Of a stretch of 64,000 nt of DNA, positions 23,216 through 36,250 are shown piece by piece. The position numbers were made by a program, and so were the translations under genes. The notes beneath the pieces were generated by a model. The model was given only the letters and a program-made list of their open reading frames with translations. It was not told the origin of the DNA and searched no databases. Position 1 is the stretch's first letter. Every line of letters starts with the position of its first letter. Source of the stretch: Monosporascus cannonballus (taxonomy: Eukaryota > Ascomycota > Sordariomycetes > Xylariales); contig QJNS01000222.1 of NCBI GenBank assembly GCA_004154925.1, positions 1 through 64,000 of the forward strand, in the 5' to 3' direction.

Positions 23216-24410
23216 GGAGCAGCGAGTAATTGATAGGCATACTGGACGCTGCCTCACAGTCACCTCGCAGCCATTTGCCCTCGCTCAGGCCGGACGGTGC
23301 CACTGTCTTCCTGCTTTCTGGCTGTTATCTCAGCATCATGAAAGCGTATCAGTGCCTTGCGGATATGTTGCACCAGAAACTACGCGAAAGCCCAGACTCC
23401 TTAACCCAAGCGGAAAGGCCAGGCGGCATAAGCCCGAGAAACGACCAGCATGCGTCCTCTAAAGGTATCATGCCGTATCTTAGTATCAAAGCCATGCGGC
23501 TGGTGATGCCGAGGAAGGCTATCGCGGAGACTAATCTACACCTCGTCTCACAGAAAGTCCAACACCTTAAGATCCCCGTGAGGCAGTATGTTTCGCGGAT
23601 GGCAGCAGCTCAACCCTCTCAAGCACCGAGCACAGAGGCACCCAAGGAGGGATCATGGCACCCGATAGAGACACCCGCAGGGGATAGCGCCACCATCACG
23701 GACTTGGTGGAGCCTGAGCTGGTGGAGATCCGGGTGTAGGAAGAGAAGTGACTCGGACAGCACTCGAGAACTATGCCCTACCTTACAGAGGCTGGTTGAT
23801 AGCGATATAAAATAAAGCGTACGAGGTATCGACTACTTAATGGAGTCCGGAGGTCTCCATGCCGACTTCCGAAATGATCAATAATAGTGCAGTGCCCGGT
23901 GTTTGGTCGGAAAGAAATCAGAAAAGCTGCTGAGAGGCACGCACCTTGAGTGTAGGCAGATTCACAAGGTATGTAGGCAGGTTTTGAGATGTGCGCTGTG
24001 TAATCACCTCGCTAAAAACAGTGCCCGTCGGAGGATTTTTAGGGGCTGGCTTGGCTACCGGCGGCTTCCAACCAATCAAGCACTAATGGCTTTCCTATCT
24101 GGGCAATTTCGACCCGCTTAGTGTTATTTAGAATCAGGGTGTCCTAGCCCACGTAGCTGCTGAATCACTGCCCCCTTTTTGCAGCGCGACGTTTAGCATC
24201 GAATATACGCTTTAAAGCTATATATCTAAACAACCAGAGGGCCGTTAACGTATAGCTATGTAACATATCATCATGTAACCCTTGACGAGGGGTACGTATT
24301 ATGATTAAATCAGTTTTTACCAAAAATGGCTTGGTGCAGGGTAGATATTAAACTAGCGGCAGGGAACTATCATTAAAAATGTTTAGTGCGGGGTTTGAAT
24401 AGGCTAACTG
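23216..24410. other. Region between the nitrate-reductase remnant and the transposon nest
   Basis: Contains an unassigned plus-strand frame of 169 codons (23230-23739) with no recognisable domain; it may be chance or a relic. From about 24120 the AT content rises. Two similar short units of about 33 bp starting aaaaatg lie at about 24324-24358 and 24375-24407, which suggests a small degraded repeat just outside the mariner end. Confidence 0.45.
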
Positions 24411-24412
24411 TA

Positions 24413-24439
24413 CAAATCGGGTCCACTTAGTTTCCGAAC
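24413..24439 (+). repeat. Left terminal inverted repeat of the mariner element
   Basis: Begins caaatcgggtcc and pairs with the reverse complement of 44129-44154 over about 26 bp, with one single-base gap and two mismatches. It is preceded by the TA target copy. Confidence 0.9.
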
Positions 24440-24532
24440 ACCCCTCTAAATTATATATTAAATATTCAAAAATTAATATCTCAACAACCATAATAGTTAT
24501 TAACAATCTGTTTTCTGTTTTATATACAGGAT

Positions 24533-24806
24533 TTAATACTTAATAGGACTGTATTTATTTTGCTTTAGTAAACGTAACCGTTTAGGCATAGTTATGGCTA
24601 ACTTGTAAAAGAAATGGGGTTCTAAATCCCGCTATTTTGCCTCGATAGCATATTTCATCTCCGCAGCAGAACGAAGCCTGTGCTTTCGCCTATTTAATCG
24701 TAGCTTTAAAATACGCCATATGTTTTTTATTAAAGAAAGATTAGGGCATTGGGGTGGCCGTACGGCATAAGTGATCCCCTAGGCCTTTTTGGTTATGATA
24801 GCAAGC
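24533..24806 (-). pseudogene. Mariner transposase, C-terminal fragment
   Basis: The minus-strand reading continues the transposase after the copia insertion. It shows AIITKKA, a stop, GITYAVRPPQCPNLSLIKNIW, and a helical tail rich in Arg and Lys (LNRRKHRLRSAAEMK), ending at a stop at 24533. The family motif here is PPxSPDLxPIENxW; the third catalytic acidic residue has become Asn, Pro has become Leu, and Glu has become Lys. All are G-to-A or C-to-T changes, as RIP makes. Stops replace Trp codons. Confidence 0.8.
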
Positions 24807-24968
24807 TGTCAAATATAGGGGATATCAGTTGTTGTTGTATTTAGCTTATTGCGTGCGTTCTCGTAACGCGTACCACTTTTGTGTAGCTTAGCAACGGAGT
24901 ATATATGTTCCGATCAGAAGGTGACCTTTCCGTATTTGGTGTGCTATAGCATACCTAGCTAGTTGACA
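24807..24968 (-). repeat. 3' LTR of copia copy 1
   Basis: 162 bp, about a dozen differences from the LTR at 30340-30501, mostly transitions. Its base composition is close to normal, unlike the adjacent interior. Confidence 0.9.
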
Positions 24969-27900
24969 TACCCCCTTAACGCCTTAAAACATTTAAGGCG
25001 TTTATTATTACTTTTTACTATTTCCTAAAGCTGTAGTTATTTATTCCACTTTTTTTCCGATAATTAATTTTTTTGATCAGTTAAATCCTTTTTTGAAATT
25101 ATCTGTCAAGTGTTTTTCCGTCGTTCGAAAGTTTTCATAATATTTATTAATCTTAGTTATTTTTTGAAATATTTAAAGGTTTTTCGTAATAAGGCTTTTA
25201 TTAATTTATTTATTAATATATTACCTGTAAATATATAATTTATTTTAAATAGGTTTTTCTCTTTTATTTTTCGTAATTAATAATTATATATATTAATATA
25301 TCGTAATTTCATTACGAAAAAAACAATATTTGTATTAATTAATTATATTATTTGTAAATTATTGTATTATTTATTTAACGATTTTATTTTTAAGTTAATT
25401 TTTAACTTTATAATTAAACGTAAAATAAAAAGGGTTTTTTCTTTAATAATTTACGCAAAAAATAATAATTCCGTTTCAGTTTTAAAAATTATTATTATAT
25501 TTTGCTTATTTATTTTTTACCCGATTATTTGTCCAAATAACTTTATAATATATGTTTAAGAACTTTTTTAATTAATGGTATTATTTGTAAAAAAGAATAT
25601 CGCTTTATATATTTATCGAATGTTTATTACTTAATTACAAAGCCCATATTTTAATTCCGATTAAATATAATATAATTCTATTAGCTATTTCGTAATATGT
25701 AATATTAAGGTTTAAATTAAATCGTATTAATCGGAATACGGCAAAAAATATATCGGGTCGGATGTTAACCGTTATGTATAAAATTGAACTTTTTTTTAAA
25801 ATATTTATTAATTGAATTTAAATTAATTAAATTAAGGTTAGGGAATAATTTAACGGTAATTATCGGTATATTTAGAAAAATATTTAAACGTTTTTTAGGA
25901 ATAAGGTTAATTAGCTTATTTAAAAAATTAAATTAAAATAATTTGATTTTTTATTTAATACGGTTTTTAATTATTTCGATATCAAAAAATTATTAAAAGT
26001 TTTTACTTTTTAATAAGGTATACCGTTTCTTAATTGATTAAATTAGTTAATTAACGAAATACTGACTTTTTTTACGGTATATAATAATAATATTATTAAT
26101 GTAAAAAAAAAGTACTTTTTAACGAAAAAAAATAAAGCTTATAAGGAACAAAATTAAATCCTAAATCTTTTAATATGTTAATAAAAGTTTTTTGTTATAA
26201 TAATAATAATTTCTTTAAGCCGTATAAAGTTTTTTTAATCTGTAAAACTTTGTTACGATATGGATATTTTAAAGATATTTTTATATATATATTATAAAGG
26301 AAATTTACGTAAACGAAAATATTAATAACATTATATTATTTAAGTTTTAAGTTAAATCGAGCTATAATAACGATTAACGTTCGGACGAATTTTTCGGTAA
26401 ATATAAATGTATATATATTATTATATACGTTTTTTAATTATTAATTATCACGTATTATAAGTTGTATTTTATATTCTTATAACTAATTATCTTTACCGAA
26501 CTTATAAACGTATATTTATATGTATTTTAAAACTTATTTTCTTTTAATAAGAAACTTATTAACAGTTTTTTAGGACTATATATTTTTATAATATTATAAA
26601 TAAGTTTTTTGGCTTTTAAAAACCTTTGCTTTAATAAATATATATTTAGCCTTTTATGGCTTTGCAGCAGTAAAAGTAAATTATGCTTATATACCTGATT
26701 TTGTAATTTAGATATTTTTTTATATATTAATAAATTAAAGTTTTTCCCATTATAGTAACGTGTATTTCGGATAATTAATTCCCTTAAATTTTCGTAATTT
26801 ACTAGCCGGTTATCGAAAGTTCTTATAAAATAGGCTAACCGTTTTGCATTAAAGGTGGCTTCCTATACCTTATAATCGTTTTGCGTAATATTATTTCGGT
26901 ACGGAATATACGGAAAATTTACGTTCATAATTCGTAAAATACATACGTTTTTTATTATTATTCTGGGTTAAATAATATAATAAAAACTTAAAATTACTTT
27001 TAATTTTTTTATCGGCGTAATAATCGCAATAATTATTAAAATAAACGTTAAAGGAAAAAATGGTTTAAGGAATAAAAATAATTCGAATATAACGGTTATA
27101 TAGAAGTAATTAATATTTTGCGAATAAATTTATTTTTGCTTATTTTATACGTTTTTTGCATTAATATTACTTTGTTTTAAAGTTTCCGATCCAACCGATA
27201 ACTATATTATTTCGCTTAGAATTTCGTTTTTTATACGTAATTATTTAGGTAATTTATAATTTAATTATGTATAAATATTTATCGAAAAATACGTTATAAT
27301 TCGTTTTCGCTAATATAGATAAAGTTATTTTTAAAATCCTTAATATTTCCGAAAAAAGTAATTTTTTTTTCGTTAAATTATATGTTTCGAATAGCGATAA
27401 CTTTATTTGTTAAAAAGTTTTAGATTTCGTAAATATTCGTTAATTGGTAATCGATAAAATAATCGATTTACGTTTTTAAGTTTAATTTTTAAAACCTTTA
27501 TTTTTATAACGGATTTCGTTATACCATAGGTTATATAGCTATAAATTCGTAAATAAGCTTATTATAACTTGTAATTAAATATTGTAATACTGTTTTTATA
27601 TATTAGAAAAATGTAATAAATTTCGTATAAGTTTTGCTAAAATAATCCGTATTTAAAAATGCGGTTATACAGATACATTGCCGTTTTAAAGATATATATA
27701 ATTAGAAATAAAAATAACTTAATGCTATTTCGTATTACGGTCGTTTTTTTCTTAATTATACCCTTTAAACGTTTTATATTTTCGTTTTGAGTTTAGATAT
27801 AAGATATTAAAAATTTTAATTTAATATTAAAAAAAGATAATTATGACGTATTTCGAAATAAATAATTTTTTTAAAAATTCGTTATTATATTTAATCACAT

Positions 27901-28361
27901 ATTTAAAGATTTTATCCTAATTTTTTAAAAACGTTTAAAAAATATCGAAATATATTAATTAAGGTATTTTGTTTTCGATTTTTAAAATAATTATCTTATA
28001 TATAATTTAAGTATTTATTGGTAATAAATATTACGTATTTATATCCTTCCAGGTTTTCTTAGAAATCCGTAAAGTCGACGGTTATTTTTTAACTTAATCG
28101 GGAAACTTTTTTTTTCGATATATGACGTATTTGTCTTTTAGCCTTTGTTTTACCACAAATTTAGCATTTAACCGTCGTAAAGCCTTTTAATTGCGCCCAT
28201 TTTAAATAGGACGAAAATTAAACGATTATTTTAGGGTCTGGATAACCTAAACGTAAGTACTATATAGTTTTATCGCTAATATATAATAGTTTCGCAATTC
28301 TTAAATTGACGTTTCGTTTATAGGCCGCAAATATTACGTTAAAAATTATTACGTCGATATT

Positions 28362-28550
28362 GTAAAAGGCTTCACCTGAGCGGTCTGCAATCAGCTGCCA
28401 ATGAGAGTTTATTTTCTAGCTAAAGAGAAAAGAAAGGAAAGATGAAAATACGGTTATGTGTGTGTTCGCATATAAGGCCCTGCGCTAGTGCTGCTTGGTA
28501 CCGGCGTTTGTCCGGTGCCCCATAATAGAGTTTCATACAGCCTCATCATA
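28362..28550. mobile_element. 189-bp insertion of normal base composition inside copia copy 1
   Basis: An island with ordinary CA and TG content inside the AT-rich interior. It is flanked by a direct duplication GATATT (28356-28361 and 28551-28556). The corresponding place in copia copy 2 (near 39790) has no such sequence, and copy 1 is about 190 bp longer than copy 2, which matches. It has no coding capacity. Near its right part it carries a hairpin, ggtaccggcg / tccggtgcc. It could be a solo LTR, SINE or MITE of an unrecognised family. Confidence 0.75.
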
Positions 28551-30339
28551 GATATTTTCGAAAACGAATTAATTAAACTTACTTATTAACGTAATAATAA
28601 TATAATTATATTTATTTCGAAGATAATTATTAATCTTTTTATCATCTTATTAATATTTTTTTCTAAAGTATCGGAATAATATCAAATTATATACAAAATT
28701 CTTAAAATAAGTTATATCGTATAAATATAACGCCCTTATACTATTAAGGTTTCGAAATAACATATTTACCTTTCCATAACCATTAATCGAGAAGAAATTA
28801 TTATTTGCGTATATTTCATTATTTTATATGGTAAATTTAAAATTAAGAAATCTATTAATTATATTAAATATATATATCGTCGATCCTAAATTCAGGATGG
28901 AGAAATTCCTTAAAGGGTAAAACAAAACGTTTATCGTACCGTACGTATAACTAATTAAAAAATACGTTAATATTTGCTTTATTTCTTTTAGAAATTATTT
29001 AATTTTTAAAACAATTAATTTCTTTATACCTTTTAAGAATTATTCGACTTTTTCTTTTAAGAACTAATTAAAAGTAAATTGTTAATAAATTAATTTCATT
29101 ATTTTGTCATTAAAGCAAAAACGTATTAAGGCCATATTAGAAAACGCATAAACGCATTAAGGTAATATATGATAAGGACTTAAATAAAATTTATAACGAA
29201 TACCTTAAATATTTTATTTGTTACGTTTTTTCTTATTAGCGTTTCGGTCCGAATAAGAACCTTTACAATTACTTCGTTTTTACTTTTGTACCAGAATCTT
29301 TTTTCGCGGCTAGGGATTAATAAATTTAGGTTTTTTTAATCAAAATTATTCTAAATAAATAAGTTTACCAGAATTCTATAAAATGTTAAAAACGTTATTT
29401 TAATATTTCGCGATATTAACAGAAAATAAATTATAACTTAATGATCCAGAAAATTAATTACTATTTTTGGAAATTAATCGTATTAATATCGATCTCGGCC
29501 TTTTTTACCATCTAAAAAATGGTAATCTATATCCCAATTATAGGGGTTAATATTATGCATAAATCGTTAACTTATATAATTATCGTTTTCATTTTTGGAA
29601 TATTATATCGCTATTTTAAAACTATAATCTTTTATTATTTTACGATTTATTCGTTTAACTTTTTGCCAAACTTCAAAATTTACTTTAACGTTTTGCAATA
29701 TTTTCGTTAAATGTTAATTAAAAGCTTATTATTATATATCTTATCTAATTCGGCCAATTTGACGTATCACTTTCGTACGTTTTCTCCTAAAAGGAAATTC
29801 GTTTTCTTAATTACTAGAAATATTAATTCCAAAACTTATTTTGTTAAGTCGTTAACGTTTTTACGGAAAATATCGTATTTTCAATTCTTAAAAGTATATG
29901 CCGCAAAATTCTAATTATAAGTTTATCTACCATCGGTCGTTATTTTAAGGATATTTATTAGGTATCCTATAAAATTAATTTTTTCGGTAATTTCTCCGCA
30001 CGATAAGGACAATAATAAGGTGTTAAATCGCGTTAATAGCGAATTCGTCTTTTGGAATAAAAGTTTATATCGGGTTCTATTAGTCTAATAGGTTACGGAA
30101 ATAATTAATCAGGATCGATAAAATCTCAAATATTAAGCGCGTACGCTTTAAATTGGAATTCGCCCTTAAAACGGTCCCAGTTTGTAAGTTATTTATAAAT
30201 AATTAAAAACGTTAACGGTACGGTCGCCATTATTAATATTAGAATATATTAACAACTATTACTAATATATAGCCTATATCGTCTCAATAACAACTAATCA
30301 ATAAATATACATACGAATTAAACGAATAAAACTTTTAAT

Positions 30340-30501
30340 TGTCAGATATAAGGTATATCAGTTGTGGTTATATTTAGCTTATTGCGTGCGTTCTCGCAAC
30401 GCGTACCACTTTTGTGTAGCTTAGCAACGGAGTATATATGTTCCGATTAGAAGGTGATCTTTCCGTATTTGGTGTGCTATAGCACACCTGGCTAGCGGAC
30501 A
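30340..30501 (-). repeat. 5' LTR of copia copy 1
   Basis: 162 bp with TG..CA borders on the minus strand. It contains a perfect 18-bp palindrome (GGTGTGCTATAGCACACC at about 30470-30487). Confidence 0.9.
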
Positions 30502-30816
30502 CAAGCTTCCCATAGTTATATCAAGCGTTATCCTTTTAAAATACGACTCCCAGGCCGTATTTAGCTTTTACCCGTTGCCAGAATGGAATATAATGGGGTA
30601 TAAGAACTTTGTCGAGGTACGAATATTTATTTATTCGGAAATCTAAATCAAAAATAATTAGAGTTTTTTTTCAGGACTTATGAAGCATTTTTACGCGCCG
30701 ATAACGATTCGTCCGTTTTTAAATAAAGGCTTTAGATATTTATCGAGATATTTTTTACCTTTGCCGCGAATAACGTATACTGTATAGCTGTTGTATCTGA
30801 CTTTAAAGGTGGTTTT
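30502..30816 (-). pseudogene. Mariner transposase, middle fragment
   Basis: Bounded by copia copy 1 on the left and the gypsy element on the right. The minus strand reads TTFKVRYNSYTVYVIRGKG, YLKPLFKNGRIVIGA, a stop in place of Trp, CFISPEK, then in a shifted frame IPFWQRVKAKYG and a KDNA box that would hold the second catalytic Asp. Several Trp and Gln codons have become stops. The joining of the codon across the gypsy insertion is exact (GAC GAA AC + C ACC). Confidence 0.8.
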
Positions 30817-31022
30817 TGTGAGAATACAGCCTCTATGAGGATAAGGCTGATAGCCGACCAGCCACCGATTAGCCACCGACTCATTTACTAGTATAAATCC
30901 ACCATCTGGCAGCTAATGGGAAACGCCAGATGGAAATAATCTAATACATTTATTTCTTGGAATCTGTTTTACGATTGGTTGGAAATTACCTTACTTAGCT
31001 TATAATTATCTATTATTTTATA
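30817..31022 (+). repeat. 5' LTR of the gypsy element
   Basis: 206 bp beginning tgtgagaata. The core (gctgatagccgaccagc, ccaccatctggcagctaat) is shared with the 3' LTR and keeps normal CA content; the last 60 bp next to the interior are more RIP-altered than in the 3' copy. Confidence 0.88.
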
Positions 31023-33210
31023 ATTCTTTTATTTTTATTATAAAGGGTAACGCGATAATTACTAAAAGCAAAGTTCGCCGATTGCAAAACGAACCTAAGT
31101 TACTAGTCGAAAAGACCGCTAATCGGAACCCAACTAATAAACGATTAATTACGATATAGAAATAGACTAAAAAGCTTATAATAAAACTTTAATAAGTAGA
31201 AAATTACGGTTCTTAAGATTCTGAATCCTTTTACATATATAATAAGGACGTATCCCGATAACCGTTAGTTAAACGGTCGAAAAACGGGCGTAATATAACA
31301 ACCGTATCTCGGAGTTCAAAATAAAAACGGGTTAAGCCCCTTAATAATAACCAGATTTTGGAAATTATTTCGACAGCTGGCCGAATAATAAATAATGGCA
31401 TAAGCTGAAAAAACAAAGCTTTATAAGTTAATTACGATATTATGGCAAAAACTTAAAGACGATAAGCAAATATTACGTTATAATTGCCCGAAATTTTCTA
31501 AACGCGCGTCGATTAAAAAAAAGAAAATTAAATAAGAATTATTACGAAAATTTATACCGAAAGGCTAAAACGAAATATCTTTATTTATATCTAATAGGTT
31601 ATAAACTATATAAACGTTTTTATTACGAACGTTTAGTAATTTTACCGCGTTATGCTTAATTATTTTAATTATAAAAATTTAAAAATAAAAGATTTATAGA
31701 TTTTTATTACAAAAAATTACGTAAATCATACTTTTCTCGATAAGGAACATAAGGAGCAATTTATAAAATTACGATAGCAATCTAATTAATCGCCGTTAAA
31801 CTGTTATATTAAATAAAGGTTCTTAATTTATAAAATAAAATTTACGAACGTTTTTAACCCGGAAAATAATCGGAATAATAAACGTTTTGCTTTTAATTAT
31901 TTTTACAAATTAATATTAAAGTTACGTAATATTTTATTACGAAAAAACGTTAAATTGAAACGAACTAATAACGTAATAAGTAAGGTAAAACGCTGCTAAA
32001 GCGCCTAGAAAAAGGCGAAAAAAAAACCAATTATTTTTCACTAAAAGTATTAATAAGGATAAACGATTTTATTTTAACGCTTTCGGGAAAAAAATCATTA
32101 AAGCAAATTAAAAATACTACGTGAAAATAATAAGAACCGCGGGCGTTTTTATATTCGGAAGACAAAGATTCGCCGATTTAATTCCGATCAGAATAAATCC
32201 GTATAACCTAATACTCTTAATTTTTATAAGGACTTATTTAAATATTATAACTATAAAAAGCTAGGCTATAAAAACGTAAATTACAAATCCAAAAAGGTAC
32301 GAAAACCTCATTATCCTAACCGTACGAAAACAAACCCCCAAAGGCGGTATAAAACGTCACAATATATAACGATAAATTAAATTAACTCTTAAAAATAAAC
32401 CTAAAAGAAGAGCCGGAATAAACGTATACGTTTAATCAATTTCGGCTAATAATTATAAAACGGTCGGAATAAAGCCGCTTTTTAAAAAAAGACACATATT
32501 AAAAAATACGGAAGATATAATAATATAAGTAAATATAGATACAAGAATATAAATAAATATTATATGCAAAAAGTTAATAAGAAAACTTAATTTTCAATTA
32601 ATTTCCGTAAATATTTCGAGCCCTATCGATGTTAACGGTCCGTATATTAAATGTTATAAGGCTTACAAAACTTCTATTAATATAACAAATAATAACGAAA
32701 ACGAACGAAAATTTAAGCAAATTTATTTTATATTTTATTGAAACGGGAAAATGCTCGATTTTTTATTATCTAAATTAAAAAGAAGCAAATTACGCGTTTT
32801 ATTAGATATAGCTATATATTAATAATTATATAAATTATTGCAAAAGGTTAACGGGCAGAAAATCGCAAATTTAAAGTTTTTCGATAATCAAATTTATACC
32901 GTTAACTTAATAAATTTAGTCGAAAAATTAAATAACTCGGAATTTTAAAAATAATAAAAATAAAAAATAGCCAATCTTCTTGCATACTTAAAAACTTTCC
33001 GGCAAATATATTTCAAAAAAATAACCAAAGAAATATTTAAATTATTAAAGACAAAATATGCAATAAATCTGATCTTAAAGAAAATGCCTTTATTCGGCCT
33101 ACTTTACCTTATTTCGGAAACTCAAAAAAATATTCGAAAAATTCATCCGAAAAAACCTAAAAGCAAACCGGATACGTTATTTAAAAACGGAAGTAAAAGT
33201 ACTAATATTA
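31023..33210 (+). other. Gypsy interior, gag/protease part (degraded)
   Basis: Very AT-rich sequence between the 5' LTR and the readable reverse transcriptase. By position it should hold the primer-binding site, gag and protease. I could not read any domain because nearly every Trp, Gln and Arg codon has been altered. Confidence 0.5.
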
Positions 33211-33500
33211 TTCGTATTTAAAAAAAAGAGTAATTTCCGATTTTACGTCGATTATAAAAGGTTAAATCGGGTAATAATAAAAAACCGATACCATTTACCC
33301 TTAATTACAAAAGTAATAAATCGCCTAAGATTAATTAAGATATTTTTAAAAATTAATTTTAAAAATATTTGTTATTATATCAGGATCAAAAAGGGCGATT
33401 AATAAAAAACCGTTTTCCAAATACAATATAGGCAATTTAAATATATAGTTATATTATTTAATTTTATTAACACATTAATTAAGTTCTAAACATATATATA
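33211..33500 (+). pseudogene. Gypsy reverse transcriptase remnant
   Basis: The plus strand reads KKSNFRFYVDYKRLNRVIIK, then NRYHLPLI, YIRIKKGD followed by two stops in place of Glu-Trp, and KTVFQIQYRQFKYIVILFNF. This is the fingers and palm region of a Ty3/gypsy reverse transcriptase (family pattern RFCVDYRxLNxVTxKNRYPLPLI .. AYHxIRIxEGDEWKTAF .. YxVMPFGL). Pro-to-Leu and Glu-to-Lys or stop changes are the RIP type. Confidence 0.82.
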
Positions 33501-35439
33501 TAAAATATAAACTATATAAATATATTATATATACGTAACATAGTTAAATAATATAATTATTTATTTAAATAACGAAAAAGTATACAAAATATTTTTAGTT
33601 AATTTACAAACGGTTATTATAATATTAATTATTTGTTAAAACGTTTAAACACGAATTTATCTAAAAAAAATAAAGTTTTTAAAATTTATGATTAATATCG
33701 ACGGTTTGGAAATGGACCACCGACAGGTCGATATTATCGAAATATAGCCAAAACTAAAATTAATTTATGATATTTAAATACTTCTAGGATATACGAATTT
33801 TTACCAGAAATTTATGGCCTATTATTTACGTATTACCAAATTTATTATTAAGTTTTTAAAAAGGGCACAAAGTAAAAATAAAGCAGCAGAATTCCGATAA
33901 CTTAAAAAAGTTAAAAAAACATTCTAAAACTTAAAAAATACCCTTTAATCGATAATTATTTTTTGACATTAAAATAACGTCAAAAATACTAGGATTAAAA
34001 TAAACGTTTTAGTAAAAGCTATATTAAAGATATTTTTATAAAAATACGAAACATATTAGCGCCTAATTATATATTGGTTATGAAAATTAAATTTAACCGA
34101 AAAACGGTAAATTATAAGGTAATAAAAACTATTAATAATTATAAAAAGCTTAAAATATTAATAGTAATACTTTAAAACTACGGGAAAAAAATTCTAATAT
34201 TTATTAATTATATAGCGCTAAAAGATATAATAAAAGCGCCGGCGCGTAATCTTAAGAAAAAGTTAACTTAATAAGTTTACCGCCTTACGTAATTTAATTT
34301 TAAAATCTAATATCGACCGGACGCCGCCAATTCGGCGGATAGGTTATTTAAACGCCCGGATTATATATTAGGAGAAATCGCATATAAAAACATAATACTT
34401 ACGTTATTTAAGAAATTCGGATTTACGAATAATATGTCGAAAAACGTATGAAAAACGGTCGCAAATATACAGCGCGACTTAAAGCATTATAAAGAGGCAA
34501 AAAACCTTATAAAAATAATGCAAAATTCGTTCGTTATAAAATTCTTGAATAAATTTCAAGCGGCGGAAATTTAAATAATTATTATCCGCGCAAAAAAAAC
34601 GAAAAACCTTTGTTATACAATTATTAAACATTTTCAAAAAAAAAGTAAAAAATTATATATTTGCTAAATTTATTATTTGTAAATAATAATACAAATATAA
34701 ATCGTAATAGTAATACGATTAACGGTTAAATAATAGTAACCGTAAATTGTAATTATATTATAATAAGATTCGGAAATTTTAAAAAAAATTAATATTAAGA
34801 TTATTATTTATAACTAATACGTTTTACGTCCTTTTGCAAAAAGGTTATTTAAGAACGAAACGGCATTTCAGCCAAAAATTTCCCGATAATTTGACGATTA
34901 AGTTCGAAAATTACAAATTAAGGATTTAAATATTATGGAATTAATATGAATAATTAAATATTAAGTCGAAATAAAAAAAGGATATTTTTTAAACTTAAAT
35001 TAGGTTTTATATTATCGGAATAAATTTGTAATACTATCGTAAAACATTTTACGGAAATAATTAATTAATTAATACTATAATAATTTAAAAATAAAATATA
35101 TAAAATATATCTGTACGTTAAAATTAATAACCAAAATGTTTTACTGAGAAAATATAGCAAATAATATCTGAAAATGTATTAAGTAATATCCGAATTATTA
35201 GGACATAATAAAATTATACTATAAACTATATAAATAATTATAGTCCCTGCTATTATCTGAATAACTTTTTCAAAAATCCTCGTTAAATTTTATTACGAGG
35301 CTTTTCAAAAACCTAGATTTAAACAAATTAAAATATAACGTAATCCTGGTAATCGTTAAGCGTCTTACAAAGTTAAAATTATTTATCCTTATAATTAAAA
35401 CTTTAATTACAGTTAAATTAACCTAACTATTTTACGATA

Positions 35440-35790
35440 AAATTAATTATAAATTCGGTAGATTAACCGAAATCTTTAACGATAAAAATAAATTATTAAT
35501 ATATTAATTCTGGGCGAAATTTTATAAAAAACGAAAAATAAAACGGCAAATATTAACTATTTATTATTTACAAATTAATAAGTAAATAAAACGTATTTAT
35601 TAAGTTTTAAAATATTATTTTCGTAATTACGTTCATAAATATCAAAATAGTTAAATAAAGTTATTACGAAAAACGGAATTCGTATATAACAATATATAAA
35701 ACGCGTTTATTAACTGTTTTTCGTTCGAAACCTCATATAAATATTATTTAAAGATAATAAAATCCCCTTTATAAAAGTTTAAAAGATAAA
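35440..35790 (+). pseudogene. Gypsy integrase remnant
   Basis: A degraded frame matches the end of the integrase core. The region that should read STAYHPQTDGQTER is visible as a stop-interrupted TANINYLLFTN segment, followed by a clear NKVITKNGIRI segment standing where the family has RKTEFAYNN, then the place of the SPFE motif. Most differences are C-to-T or G-to-A. Confidence 0.6.
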
Positions 35791-36132
35791 TATAAGGAAT
35801 TAAAAACGTTTTAAAAAAAATAGCAATTATTTATTAAATAATAAACGAATATTAACAAAAAATAACAAAAGTCTAGAAAGATATTATGATTAACTGTGTA
35901 CGCTTATAGAATTTTAATTAAGGTAATAAATAAATTTATTCATTAAAAAATTTAAATTTAAAAATAAAAAACTTATATTTATTTTTATACGAGTTATAAT
36001 TCAAAGGTATGTGTACCTTTAAACGTACAAAATAATTATTTTTATTATAACCGTAACATAATTAAGAATTGGATAACATTTAAATACCATTATCGGACCT
36101 AATAAAAAATAAGAAAAACAAATGATAAAAAA

Positions 36133-36250
36133 TATCGTCAGCTACTAAAATAACCGAGAGCAACGTAAATATCTAATTAAATGGAAAAATTGGCCCGTTA
36201 AATATAATGCGTAAAAACTCTAAAAGCATTTTAGATACGCGATTAAGATA
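36133..36250 (+). pseudogene. Gypsy chromodomain remnant
   Basis: The plus strand reads QRKYLIKWKNWPVKYNA, then a stop where Trp of the conserved WEP is expected, KL, a stop and KHF. This is the core of a retrotransposon chromodomain (KYLIKWKGWPxEYNSWEP). It places the element among chromoviruses, which direct integration toward heterochromatin. About 1.55 kb of interior remains between here and the polypurine tract. Confidence 0.8.

Larger units (their letters stand above)
24807..30501 (-). mobile_element. Ty1/copia LTR retrotransposon, copy 1, RIP-degraded
   Basis: LTRs of 162 bp at both ends, TG..CA borders read on the minus strand, and a perfect 5-bp target duplication CAAGC (24802-24806 and 30502-30506). 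The polypurine tract lies next to the left LTR on the minus strand (reverse of tacccccttaa at 24969-24979), which fixes the orientation. Same family as 37825-43328: the sequence after the 5' LTR is nearly the same (attaaaagttttattcg). The interior is very AT-rich, with CpA nearly absent but CpG kept. It inserted into the mariner transposase gene, and it carries a 189-bp insertion of its own. Confidence 0.88.

Noticed and set aside
23230..23739. 169-codon plus-strand frame
   Set aside because: No recognisable domain, no partner exon and ambiguous codon use; kept only as a note in the gap entry.
25362..25559. Short plus-strand frame of 65 codons in the AT-rich block
   Set aside because: Composed of Ile, Phe, Asn and Lys as expected of random AT-rich sequence; it lies inside copia copy 1 on the non-coding strand.
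29519..29914. Two hydrophobic-looking frames (63 and 67 codons)
   Set aside because: Apparent membrane segments come from AT-rich codons for Ile, Phe and Tyr; inside the RIP-degraded copia interior.
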